64,000 nt of DNA, taken from the NCBI RefSeq assembly GCF_002797415.1, contig NZ_KZ454944.1:1692665-1756664 (forward strand). The letters are read 5' to 3'. The position numbers and the translations under genes are program-made. The stretch comes from Bacillus alkalisoli. Lineage in GTDB: Bacteria; Bacillota; Bacilli; Bacillales; Bacillaceae_I. The notes beneath the pieces were generated by a model. That model was not told the DNA's origin. It ran no database searches and was given only the letters and a program-made list of their open reading frames with translations. Of the stretch, positions 37,709 through 45,440 are shown piece after piece (the first letter of the stretch is position 1; each line of letters starts with the position of its first letter).

Positions 37709-37922
37709 CTGTGTTAAAGCTTAGTGTTGATAATTTAGTACTAATACCTGTTGATTTGCGTGCAAGGCTGAGACTCCTGCGGGAGAAGCGGGGAGCGGGA
37801 GACCCCACAGGCGCATGCGCCGAGGAGTAGGTTTTTTCACGACAGTGAAAATAACCTTCCTTTTTACCGCCCGCGGAAAGCGAAGCCTTGCACGCAAATC
37901 AACAACGAACTTTAACACAGCC
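37709..37922 (+). repeat. Dispersed palindromic repeat, copy 10, with extended outer arms (module A)
   Basis: The core and inner arms equal copy 2 in the same orientation (TGATTTGCGTGCAAGGCTGA ... GCCTTGCACGCAAATCA), except that module A (37828-37860) replaces the short loop. The outer flanks are those of copy 2 but swapped and reverse-complemented: left GTGTTAAAGCTTAGTGTTGA plus TAATTTAGTACT, right AACAACGAACTTTAACACAG. It lies between dnaD and nth. Confidence 0.92.
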
Positions 37923-37968
37923 TATTTTTAACTAAGTTACCAAAGTGTTTATATTTAACTACTTATTA

Positions 37969-38002
37969 GCTGTTGATTGCCGTGCACGGGAATTATCAGC
38001 GG
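37969..38002 (+). repeat. Remnant of the palindromic repeat, copy 11
   Basis: GCTGTTGATTGCCGTGCACG runs directly into GGAATTATCAGCGGT: the two outer ends of a copy joined with the whole core missing, as after excision or deletion between arms. Confidence 0.6.
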
Positions 38003-38039
38003 TATATAACTCAGCTATATTTATTAAGGATGATGATTT

Positions 38040-38699
38040 ATGTTAAACCTGAAAGAAATTAGACGTTGTTTAGATACATTTGCTGAAATGTTCCCAGAGG
38101 CTCATTGTGAGCTTGTTCATAAAAATCCTTTAGAATTAGTGATCGCTGTTGCATTATCTGCGCAATGTACAGATGTACTCGTAAATAAAGTAACAAAAAA
38201 CTTATTTCAAAAATATGAAACACCTGAAGATTACTTAAGCGTATCGTTAGAAGAATTACAAAACGATATTCGCTCGATTGGGCTGTATCGAAATAAGGCG
38301 AAAAACATACAGAAGTTATGTGAGATGATACTAGAACATTACCATGGCGAAGTACCACGTGAACATTCAGAGTTAGTCAAGTTACCTGGTGTAGGTAGGA
38401 AAACAGCGAATGTTGTAGTATCCGTAGCGTTCGGTGTACCAGCCATTGCGGTAGATACACATGTAGAAAGAGTTAGTAAGCGTTTAGGCATCTGTAAGTG
38501 GAAAGATAGTGTATTAGAAGTGGAGAAAACATTGATGAGAAAAATTCCTGCAGAAGAATGGTCAGACACGCACCACCGTATGATCTTTTTCGGGAGATAT
38601 CATTGCAAAGCACAGTCACCACAATGTGAAGTGTGTCCACTGCTTGATATTTGTAGGGAAGGGAAAAAGCGAATGAAAGTGAGAATGTCCAAAAAATGA
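38040..38699 (+). CDS. nth: Endonuclease III (DNA glycosylase/AP lyase) Nth
   Basis: Removes oxidised pyrimidines and cuts at abasic sites. 219 residues. Helix-hairpin-helix LPGVGRKTANVVVSVAFG with the catalytic lysine, catalytic aspartate in AVDTHVERV, and a 4Fe-4S loop CKAQSPQCEVCPLLDIC (C-x6-C-x2-C-x5-C). AAGGATGATG precedes ATG 38040. It overlaps ypoC by an ATGA. Confidence 0.96.
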   Translation: MLNLKEIRRCLDTFAEMFPEAHCELVHKNPLELVIAVALSAQCTDVLVNKVTKNLFQKYETPEDYLSVSLEELQNDIRSIGLYRNKAKNIQKLCEMILEHYHGEVPREHSELVKLPGVGRKTANVVVSVAFGVPAIAVDTHVERVSKRLGICKWKDSVLEVEKTLMRKIPAEEWSDTHHRMIFFGRYHCKAQSPQCEVCPLLDICREGKKRMKVRMSKK

Positions 38700-39211
38700 G
38701 AAACATTCAAGTCTCAGCCGCATTCGCCAACCACCTATTTTATAAAGAAAGTGATGTAATAAAAATAAAGGAGGAATTATCTATAGAAGATGTTTCCTCC
38801 GTTCCGTTCCTTTTTGATATCGTCCACAGCCATGGAATATCGCTCGAAATAAAACCTTGGGAAAGTAGAAAAGAATCGGTAAAGCAAATCATTTTAGTGT
38901 GGACAGTTAAAAGAGAAGAAATCAGTATTTTACATAAACAAAGAAATAAAGAGAAAATAATGAAAGAAATGCCTAGTGCCATTGCACTTTATATCAATTT
39001 ATTATTCTGGATCAACGGACAGCCGGTTACAAGTTTAGTTAACCTTGAATCTGACCTTGAGGAATTAACTTGGAAACCAGTTAATATTGCAGAAAGGCTA
39101 TCCTTTATCATGAATAGACCTTTTCTATACCATAGTTTTGTGCAACTAAGTGAACTATTTACTGAAATGGAAAAAATGTTTGAAAAGGTAAAAATCAAGG
39201 AGAAGCTTTAA
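38696..39211 (+). CDS. ypoC: YpoC-like protein
   Basis: 171 residues, ATG within the nth stop, so translationally coupled. Conserved YpoC-family blocks: EMPSAIALYINLLFWINGQP and WKPVNIAERLSFIMNRPFLY. No membrane segment. The function is not established. In B. subtilis recU and ponA follow here; in this genome they do not, and the conserved block ends. The 480 bases after it hold one terminator and AT-rich DNA with no recognisable gene. Confidence 0.85.
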   Translation: MRNIQVSAAFANHLFYKESDVIKIKEELSIEDVSSVPFLFDIVHSHGISLEIKPWESRKESVKQIILVWTVKREEISILHKQRNKEKIMKEMPSAIALYINLLFWINGQPVTSLVNLESDLEELTWKPVNIAERLSFIMNRPFLYHSFVQLSELFTEMEKMFEKVKIKEKL

Positions 39212-39401
39212 CTTGAAATAGTTTTATTATATTTATTTTTACAAAATATCAAAGTGATACGGGAGATAATTTTTACTACAAAAACAAGAAGAAAAGAATA
39301 TATCTAATTCCTATTACTCATCCTCATTTTCTCGTATTATTGGCGATAAATAAAGATTTATTCGACAAAATTTGACGAATTTGGAGCGTGTTTTCTTAGT
39401 T

Positions 39402-39428
39402 CTAGCATGAATGCTAGGGCTTTTTTTG
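39402..39428 (+). terminator. Terminator downstream of ypoC
   Basis: CTAGCAT (39402-39408) and ATGCTAG (39411-39417), then GGCTTTTTTT. Confidence 0.75.
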
Positions 39429-39692
39429 TTGTTAACGTAACTTAAATAGAATGCTACTTTTTGTCGCAACACGTTGTTTTTAAGTGAATATATTGTCTGA
39501 TTTTGCGCTTGCCCAGGAAATGATTTCTCGGAAATAGCTACTTCTTAACAGTTAAGATTTTGTAAATATTCTATATGAAAAAGGAAAGCGACTACATGAA
39601 AGAGAATATGCTAGTAGTAATAATTTGTTTTCTCCTTAGAAATACACAAAGATCCACAGCCAAAAAAAGTATCTGTTAGGGAGCTGGTACAG

Positions 39693-40988
39693 ATGAAGAG
39701 TAGTAATCCTTTTTCGTATAGTAAGATTTTTGTCATTGGAAGTGGATTTTTTGCATTAACGTTAATTTGGACCTTTTACAACGCATACATGCCGTTAATT
39801 TTAGGAGATTACATCGAGAGTAGAGCTATAAGAGGAGCTATTATGGGTCTAGATAATCTTCTAGCAGTACTACTGATTCCAATTATCGGAGCATGGTCCG
39901 ATAAAGTAGACACAAAACTAGGTAATCGTTTGCCATTTATCGTCATTGGGATGCCACTAGCAGCTATTCTTTTTATCTTAATTCCATTTGGAGCCGCAAC
40001 GGCACTTTGGGTTTTATTAGTGGTAGATATTATTTTCTTGTTTGCAATGACCATCTACCGAGCACCTGTTATTGCATTAATGCCAGACCATACTCCTAAG
40101 GAAAAAAGATCAATGGCGAATGGGATTATAAACTTTATGGGTGGTATTGGGGCAATTGTGGCCTTGTTTGGTTTATCAACGTTGTATGGAATAGACAGAT
40201 CTTATCCGTTTATTGTGGCAGGATTATTATTAATGCTAGCATTTTTACTACTATACTATACAGTGGACCGAAAACCCCCATATTTTGAAAAGGTAGAAAA
40301 TGAGTTAGAAGAAGTGCATGCATCAAGGTCATTCTTCAAAGGGTTGGCAGTATTGAAAAAACCTGAATTTCGCGGGCATTTATTAATTTTAATTGCAATC
40401 TTCCTTTATTTTATTGGCTTTACGGGTGTAGAAGCTTTATTTACCGTATATGCAGTGGAGCATTTAGGATTTGAGGAAAGTGCCGCTGGTTTAACGTTAG
40501 GATTTTTTAGCCTTTCTTTTGTTATCTTTGCAATTCCAGCAGGGCTGTTAGGAAGCAAGTTAGGAAAAGCACCAATGATGTTACTCGGATTAATTACCAT
40601 ACCATTTATCTTTTTATCCATACCATTTTTACCACTTTTAGAAAATATTTTTCCAACTATCAACCTAGTACTTACATTACAGCTTGTGTTGTTTATAGGA
40701 GGAATTGCTTGGGCATTAATTAACGTGCAAGCATATCCATTAGTTGCGGACTTAGGTGGGAAAAATAAAATCGGATTTTTCACAGGTTTATATTATTTGT
40801 TTTCTATGTCATCTGCAATTGTGGCACCTGCAATGTTAGGCTTACTTATGGATCTATTTACACATCCAGCCCTTTTTTACGGAGCATCAGCTAGTTTCTT
40901 CATTGCGTACTTCTTCTTAAGAGCTGGAAGTAAAAAAGTAGCAGCAAATGCCATTGATGTAAATACAAACAGTACTATTCACAACTAA
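39693..40988 (+). CDS. MFS transporter, sugar (SLC45/GPH-like) type
   Basis: 431 residues with about 12 membrane helices. It shows IIGAWSDKVDTKLGNRLPFI (the loop 2-3 motif D-x-x-x-x-x-x-G-R-R-x-P type seen in sucrose/maltose-type carriers), FAMTIYRAPVIALMPDHTPK and a second-half loop GLLGSKLGKAPMM. This points to a proton- or cation-coupled sugar carrier, but the substrate cannot be read from sequence. ATG 39693 follows TTAGGGAGCTGG. It stands alone, with a terminator at its end. Confidence 0.8.
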   Translation: MKSSNPFSYSKIFVIGSGFFALTLIWTFYNAYMPLILGDYIESRAIRGAIMGLDNLLAVLLIPIIGAWSDKVDTKLGNRLPFIVIGMPLAAILFILIPFGAATALWVLLVVDIIFLFAMTIYRAPVIALMPDHTPKEKRSMANGIINFMGGIGAIVALFGLSTLYGIDRSYPFIVAGLLLMLAFLLLYYTVDRKPPYFEKVENELEEVHASRSFFKGLAVLKKPEFRGHLLILIAIFLYFIGFTGVEALFTVYAVEHLGFEESAAGLTLGFFSLSFVIFAIPAGLLGSKLGKAPMMLLGLITIPFIFLSIPFLPLLENIFPTINLVLTLQLVLFIGGIAWALINVQAYPLVADLGGKNKIGFFTGLYYLFSMSSAIVAPAMLGLLMDLFTHPALFYGASASFFIAYFFLRAGSKKVAANAIDVNTNSTIHN

Positions 40989-41027
40989 TTTATAAGCAGC
41001 AATATTTACATTAGATCTAAAAATCAA

Positions 41028-41057
41028 AACCTTCCATCCTACAGGAAGGTTTTTTAT
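41028..41057 (+). terminator. Terminator after the MFS gene
   Basis: AACCTTCC (41028-41035) pairs with GGAAGGTT (41044-41051), followed by TTTTATTT. Confidence 0.88.
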
Positions 41058-41105
41058 TTCAAGAAAATTACAGGTGCCAGGCACCTGTAATTTTCTTGAA
41101 ATAAA
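41053..41105. repeat. Perfect palindrome with GTGCC-A-GGCAC centre
   Basis: Two perfectly complementary 26-base arms around a single A at 41079. The left arm contains CAAGAAAATTACAGGTGCC, the right GGCACCTGTAATTTTCTTG. It is the cleanest of four related palindromes (others at 47904, 55486 and the IS-split one at 51251/52691). It could form a cruciform or an RNA hairpin. Confidence 0.9.
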
Positions 41106-41178
41106 TAGATATTAGTAGATTTTGTAAGTATACTTGCATTAGAATTATTCATATGCTGAAGGTAAGGAGTACAGGCTA

Positions 41179-41784
41179 TTGAACGAGGTTGAATATGATA
41201 AGTTATTAAATATCCAAACAATAGAGGAACAAAAAGGGTTCAACGATAGTGTTCATTATCATCGTTATGAAGCGACACCTTATAATCATCTTGCTATATT
41301 AACGTGCAATTATGAAATTACAAGTAGTCATAAAGTGATTGATGTTGGATGTGGTAAAGGTAGGTTGAATCTTTATTTACACCATCACTATCAAATCCCT
41401 GTCACTGGAATTGAACAGAATGAAGGGTTTATTCGTAAAGCAGAAGAAAATTCGCAAAGTTATATGAAGAAGCATACAAACTCTTCGTCAGAGAAAATAC
41501 AATTTTTTCATGGTTTAGCAGAAGCGTATCCAATTCAAAGCGATGACAACTGCTTTTACTTTTTTAATCCATTTTCTGTTCAAATATTCCGTTCATTTGT
41601 ACAAAAGATTCTACTTTCTTGGGAGATGAATTCAAGGAAAATAGATGTCATACTGTATTATCCAGATGATGAGTATGTGTATTTTTTACAAACTAGTACT
41701 CCGCTTAAATTTGTAAAAGAAATCGAACTACCAAGATATAAAAAAGACATTCGGGAAAGATTTATTATCTTTACAATAGATTAG
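41179..41784 (+). CDS. SAM-dependent methyltransferase, class I
   Basis: 201 residues from TTG 41179 after GTAAGGAGT. SAM-binding motif I is KVIDVGCGKGRLNLYL (residues about 52-67), then the acidic end of strand 2 in VTGIEQNEGFI and motif IV-like NCFYFFNPFSVQIF, where NPF resembles the D/N-PPF/Y type. The substrate is unknown; rRNA, protein or small molecules are all possible. It lies 18 bases before the nucleotidyltransferase gene, likely an operon. Confidence 0.82.
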   Translation: MNEVEYDKLLNIQTIEEQKGFNDSVHYHRYEATPYNHLAILTCNYEITSSHKVIDVGCGKGRLNLYLHHHYQIPVTGIEQNEGFIRKAEENSQSYMKKHTNSSSEKIQFFHGLAEAYPIQSDDNCFYFFNPFSVQIFRSFVQKILLSWEMNSRKIDVILYYPDDEYVYFLQTSTPLKFVKEIELPRYKKDIRERFIIFTID

Positions 41785-41802
41785 TGCAAGGAGATTATTG
41801 AA

Positions 41803-42516
41803 ATGAATAAATTAAAAATGGAGCCAGTGGAAGCCGCAATAGAAATAGTTCAGAAGCTTTTTCCAACGTGCCAAGGAGCACTGTTAGCAGGAAGTATCGT
41901 AAGGGGGGATGCGACGCACAAATCCGATTTAGACATAATCGTTTTTGATGTGGCCATTGAAAATTCATATCGAGAGTCCTTTTTTGCAAATGGTTGGCCA
42001 GTAGAACTATTCGTTCATAACCTAACTTCCTACAAACCATTTTTTCAAGATGATTGTAAAAGGGGAAGACCTTCTTTACCGAACATGGTAACAGAAGGAA
42101 TTGTGTTAAAAGGTGACGAATTTATTAAACTAGTGAAAACAGAGGCACAACAACTGTTGAACGCAGGTCCAGAAAAGTGGTCAGAGAAAACTATTAATAT
42201 TAAACGTTATTTTATAACAGATGCATTGGACGATTTTGAAGGTACACAGCTTCGAGAAGAAGAGATCTTTATCGCGAATAACCTTGCGGAACTTGTGAAT
42301 GAGTTTTACCTAAGAACAAACGGTCAATGGATTGGTAACTCTAAATGGGTTGTAAGAGCATTGAGAAAATACGATGAATCATTTACTGAACAATTTGTTC
42401 AAGCATTTGATGTATTTTATAAGACTGGAGAAAAAGAAAAGATTATGCATTTGGTTGATGATGTTTTAAAGCCATTTGGTGGTAGGCTCTTTGAAGGTTT
42501 CTCAATTGGAAAATAG
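41803..42516 (+). CDS. Nucleotidyltransferase-domain protein
   Basis: 237 residues. The N-terminal polymerase-beta-type nucleotidyltransferase motif is ALLAGSIVRGDATHKSDLDIIVF (GS-x-x-RG then D-x-D), which bears the two metal aspartates; a third acidic strand may be WPVELFVHN. The C-terminal part is helical. This resembles the aminoglycoside/small-molecule nucleotidyltransferase and MNT groups. Adjacent to a methyltransferase; no HEPN partner is evident. ATG 41803 after AAGGAG. Confidence 0.8.
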   Translation: MNKLKMEPVEAAIEIVQKLFPTCQGALLAGSIVRGDATHKSDLDIIVFDVAIENSYRESFFANGWPVELFVHNLTSYKPFFQDDCKRGRPSLPNMVTEGIVLKGDEFIKLVKTEAQQLLNAGPEKWSEKTINIKRYFITDALDDFEGTQLREEEIFIANNLAELVNEFYLRTNGQWIGNSKWVVRALRKYDESFTEQFVQAFDVFYKTGEKEKIMHLVDDVLKPFGGRLFEGFSIGK

Positions 42517-42555
42517 CAATCTATTATAACAGGGGAAAAGGGGAGTTGGTGGAGA

Positions 42556-42852
42556 ATGCAAGATAATACATTCGATTATGTATGGGGTGGATTTTCCGGA
42601 TTACTTGTTGGTTATTTAGTTGCAAAGGTGTATCAAACATGGGCTATTGCTTTTTTAACAACCGGAATACAACTAATGGCAGATCCAATAAAAGGATGGG
42701 ACCAACAACCATTATGGGTTATCGCAACAAAGTACCCTACTAGTTTTACAGTAATAATAAGTATAATCTTTGGTATAATTGGTATCTTCTTTGCAAAATA
42801 TTTGCGTCAACGGGAAAAATTAGTTAGTGTAAACAGCTTCTCACATATTTGA
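42556..42852 (+). CDS. Small two-helix membrane protein, unknown
   Basis: 98 residues with two hydrophobic segments (GFSGLLVGYLVAKVYQTWAI and FTVIISIIFGIIGIFFAKYL) and a conserved-looking loop LMADPIKGWDQQPLW. GTTGGTGGAG precedes ATG 42556. The stop codon lies inside the following terminator stem. I do not recognise a family. Confidence 0.7.
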   Translation: MQDNTFDYVWGGFSGLLVGYLVAKVYQTWAIAFLTTGIQLMADPIKGWDQQPLWVIATKYPTSFTVIISIIFGIIGIFFAKYLRQREKLVSVNSFSHI

Positions 42853-42867
42853 GAAGCTGTTTTTTTA
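42832..42867. terminator. Shared terminator between the small membrane gene and yugU
   Basis: AACAGCTTCTCA (42832-42843) pairs with TGAGAAGCTGTT (42850-42861), then TTTTTTA on the plus strand. It serves the plus-strand gene and borders the convergent yugU. Confidence 0.88.
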
Positions 42868-43260
42868 TACTATTTTCACATAAAAGTTTCTTGTTCTTGG
42901 TCCATCAAACTCACAAAAGTAAATCCCTTGCCATGTACCAAGTAGGAGTTTGCCGTTTGTAACAATGATATGCTGAGAAGCACCAACCGTACTTGCTTTC
43001 ATATGTGCTGCAGTGTTGCCTTCCATATGTAAATCTTGTTCATGGTGCCATGGATAGACTTCATCAAACCGACGAATCATATCCATTTTCACATCCGGAT
43101 CAGCATTTTCATTTATTGTAATACCGGCAGTAGTGTGTGGACAATAGACGATAACTGTTCCTTCAGAAACATTCTGCTCCCTTATAAATTGTTCTACATT
43201 ATGAGTTATATCCAACATCACGTCTCGACTTTTCGTTTGAAGTGAGAATTTCTTAAGCAT
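42865..43260 (-). CDS. yugU: YjbQ/YugU family protein (UPF0047)
   Basis: 131 residues. Typical family features: [20 protein letters not shown] (conserved histidine and acidic residues), [20 protein letters not shown] and [16 protein letters not shown]. Homologues have been reported to show thiamin phosphate synthase-like activity, but the biological role is unclear. ATG at 43260 on the minus strand. Convergent with the small membrane gene and divergent from yciC. Confidence 0.92.
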   Translation of the reverse strand: MLKKFSLQTKSRDVMLDITHNVEQFIREQNVSEGTVIVYCPHTTAGITINENADPDVKMDMIRRFDEVYPWHHEQDLHMEGNTAAHMKASTVGASQHIIVTNGKLLLGTWQGIYFCEFDGPRTRNFYVKIV

Positions 43261-43327
43261 ACAACCAACCTTTCATACTTTTCCTGCATTTTACCATATG
43301 AACTATTGTTCTACATATAGATTTGTT

Positions 43328-43356
43328 TTGACAAAATGGAATAGAGTCCGTATAAT
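43328..43356 (+). promoter_or_regulatory. Consensus sigma-A promoter of yciC
   Basis: TTGACA (43328-43333) and TATAAT (43351-43356) exactly 17 bases apart, a perfect match to both boxes. The Zur-type operator begins four bases downstream, so the promoter would be very strong unless repressed. Confidence 0.88.
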
Positions 43357-43359
43357 CCT

Positions 43360-43381
43360 AAATAGTAATCATTACGATTTA
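43360..43381 (+). promoter_or_regulatory. Zur operator controlling yciC
   Basis: AAATAGTAATCATTACGATT (43360-43379) matches the Bacillus Zur 7-1-7 inverted repeat TCGTAAT-N-ATTACGA with one mismatch. It covers the expected transcription start, so zinc-loaded Zur would block the promoter. The Fur and PerR boxes are related, but the zinc-chaperone gene behind it favours Zur. Confidence 0.8.
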
Positions 43382-43398
43382 TAAAAAGGAGACAAATT

Positions 43399-44610
43399 AT
43401 GAATAACATTATTCCTGTTACGGTTTTAAGTGGATACCTTGGCTCTGGTAAAACAACTTTGTTAAACCATATTCTGAAAAATAGAGATGGATTAAAGGTT
43501 GCAGTTATTGTGAACGACATGAGTGAAGTTAATATAGACGCAGAACTTGTGAAACAGACAGGTGAGTTAACGAGAACAGAAGAAAAATTAGTGGAATTAA
43601 GCAATGGTTGTATTTGCTGTACTTTAAGAGAAGATTTACTGATTGAAGTAGAAAAATTAGCTCTTTCGGGAAACATTGATTACATCGTCATTGAATCTAC
43701 AGGAATTAGCGAACCAGTACCTGTTGCTCAAACTTTTTCATACATAGACGAAGAACTAAATATTGACCTAACTAAATTTTGCAAACTAGATACAATGGTT
43801 ACAGTTGTCGATGCAAACCGTTTTTGGCATGATTTTGAGTCAGGAGATAGTTTACTAGACCGTAAAGAAGCACTAGGTGATGAAGATACGAGAGAGATAG
43901 CAGATTTACTCATCGATCAAATTGAGTTTTGTGATGTTTTATTATTAAATAAATGCGATTTAGTTGATGAAGAAAATCTGGAAAAGCTAGAAAAAGTACT
44001 ACGCACGCTACAACCTTCTGCTAAGATAATCAGAACAACTAACTCTGAAGTTGATTTATCAGAAGTGTTAAACACTGGATTATTTAATTTTGATGTAGCA
44101 AGTAATTCAGCAGGCTGGTTACAAGAATTAACGAATGGCCATGCTAATCACACACCGGAAACAGAAGAATATGGTATCTCCTCGTTTGTGTATTCCAGAA
44201 GAGAGCCATTTCATTCCGTAAGATTTGATAACTGGATTCATAATATGCCTTCAAATATTGTAAGAGCGAAGGGAATTGCCTGGTGTGCTTCAAGAAATAA
44301 CTTAGCATTAATGATGTCTCAGGCTGGACCATCTGTATCATTAGAGCCTATCTCTTATTGGGTCGGTAGTTTACCAGAAATAGAGCGTAAAAATGTTCTA
44401 CGCCAAAATCCACAGTTATTAGATGAATGGGATGTTGAACACGGAGACCGCCATACGAAGCTTGTCTTTATTGGCACAGAATTAGATAAAGAAGAAATAA
44501 TGAAAGAGCTAGATCAATGCTTACTTACAGACTCTGAATACAATTCAGATTGGTCTACACTTGAAGATCCGTTTGAGTGGACTATTGAAAGAAGTTCAGA
44601 GGTTGTATAA
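43399..44610 (+). CDS. yciC: Zinc metallochaperone YciC, COG0523/CobW GTPase
   Basis: 403 residues. The N-terminal G3E GTPase domain has Walker [14 protein letters not shown], the metal-binding CxCC motif in [13 protein letters not shown] (residues about 72-84), [13 protein letters not shown] and NKCDLVD. The C-terminal CobW_C domain ([20 protein letters not shown]) includes HANHTPE and HGDRHTK, possible metal ligands. It is thought to deliver zinc to essential proteins in zinc shortage. The Zur box and consensus promoter directly upstream support this. AAAAGGAGA precedes ATG 43399. Confidence 0.93.
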   Translation: MNNIIPVTVLSGYLGSGKTTLLNHILKNRDGLKVAVIVNDMSEVNIDAELVKQTGELTRTEEKLVELSNGCICCTLREDLLIEVEKLALSGNIDYIVIESTGISEPVPVAQTFSYIDEELNIDLTKFCKLDTMVTVVDANRFWHDFESGDSLLDRKEALGDEDTREIADLLIDQIEFCDVLLLNKCDLVDEENLEKLEKVLRTLQPSAKIIRTTNSEVDLSEVLNTGLFNFDVASNSAGWLQELTNGHANHTPETEEYGISSFVYSRREPFHSVRFDNWIHNMPSNIVRAKGIAWCASRNNLALMMSQAGPSVSLEPISYWVGSLPEIERKNVLRQNPQLLDEWDVEHGDRHTKLVFIGTELDKEEIMKELDQCLLTDSEYNSDWSTLEDPFEWTIERSSEVV

Positions 44611-44614
44611 ATGT

Positions 44615-44652
44615 AAAAGCATTCTTCCTATTTTAGAAGAATGCTTTTTTTA
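44615..44652 (+). terminator. Terminator after yciC
   Basis: AAAAGCATTCTT (44615-44626) pairs with AAGAATGCTTTT (44637-44648), then TTT. Confidence 0.88.
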
Positions 44653-44664
44653 GATTATTGTATG

Positions 44665-45153
44665 CTAAAAGGCAGCTTTTACTTTTGTTTCGACTTCATC
44701 GATCAGTTTACTAATATGTTTAGAGGAGTATTCAAATATTTTTGTATGTACATTTCGCGGAAAGAGTCTTCGAACATCATCCGCATAATAGCTTCCGTCG
44801 CCTGGAATATAATGCTCCTGAATTTTAAAAGATTGCTGTTCCGTTGAAACTTTTAATACTATTGGAACAGACATACCAGAACCTAACTGAACAAGGGACC
44901 CTTCATGATAATACTCTTCCATTAATGCCCATAAATATATTTCTCCTGCGGAAGCATCTGATTCCAATATTTCAAAAGCACAAAACACGATGCCATCAAA
45001 ATTAGGGTTCATCACCATTTCATTTAAGTATTTTTCGATTTCGACTTTGTTCATTGCAGATACTGTGATTTTTCCCGATGTCGTGATGGAACAAGCAGAT
45101 ATAATTAAAAACACACATGCTAAAACTCCGAGGTAACCAGAATGTTTTCTCAA
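44665..45153 (-). CDS. Putative lipoprotein, unknown
   Basis: 162 residues from TTG 45153 with GGAGGA seven bases upstream; the frame is open further upstream but without signals. The N-terminus MRKHSGYLGVLACVFLII is followed by the lipobox ISAC, so the mature protein would be anchored to the outer face of the membrane. The rest is soluble (YLNEMVMNPNFDGIVFCAFE, VPIVLKVSTEQQSFKIQEHY). I do not recognise a family. Convergent with yciC; no operon partner. Confidence 0.72.
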   Translation of the reverse strand: MRKHSGYLGVLACVFLIISACSITTSGKITVSAMNKVEIEKYLNEMVMNPNFDGIVFCAFEILESDASAGEIYLWALMEEYYHEGSLVQLGSGMSVPIVLKVSTEQQSFKIQEHYIPGDGSYYADDVRRLFPRNVHTKIFEYSSKHISKLIDEVETKVKAAF

Positions 45154-45276
45154 CCTATCATCCTCCAATGAACAGATAGTCTGTGCGAAAAAGTACCTAA
45201 ACAAACTCTTGTATAATTTTAACACTAATTTCCATATTTTAAAATACAAAAAATTCAAAAAATATATTTCCTCCTA

Positions 45277-45319
45277 AAAAAAGACAAAGAGCTTATGTTT
45301 CTGCTCTATTGTCTTTTTT
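45277..45319 (-). terminator. Terminator of the fosmidomycin-resistance-like MFS gene
   Basis: AAAAAAGACAAAGAGC (45277-45292) and GCTCTATTGTCTTTTTT (45303-45319) form a stem with A/T runs on both sides; it follows the minus-strand MFS gene. Confidence 0.7.
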
Positions 45320-45440
45320 AATCAACCTTTTATTAGTTCAATCAATGGCATAATTACGGTTCGTTTAATTAGGTGTATAAATACAGAATACGTTTCTATC
45401 ATTCATTTTTCGTATAGTATTCATACAATATGAAACGGAC

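Noticed and set aside
12691-37922. Inversion of the whole 25-kb segment by recombination between repeat copies 2 and 10
   Set aside because: Gene order and orientation between the copies match B. subtilis, so inversion of the core alone is the simpler reading.
39596-39679. Short peptide frame starting MKENMLVVIICFLL upstream of the MFS gene
   Set aside because: Only 27 codons, runs into the region before the MFS ribosome site, and no conservation can be judged; not enough to call a leader peptide.
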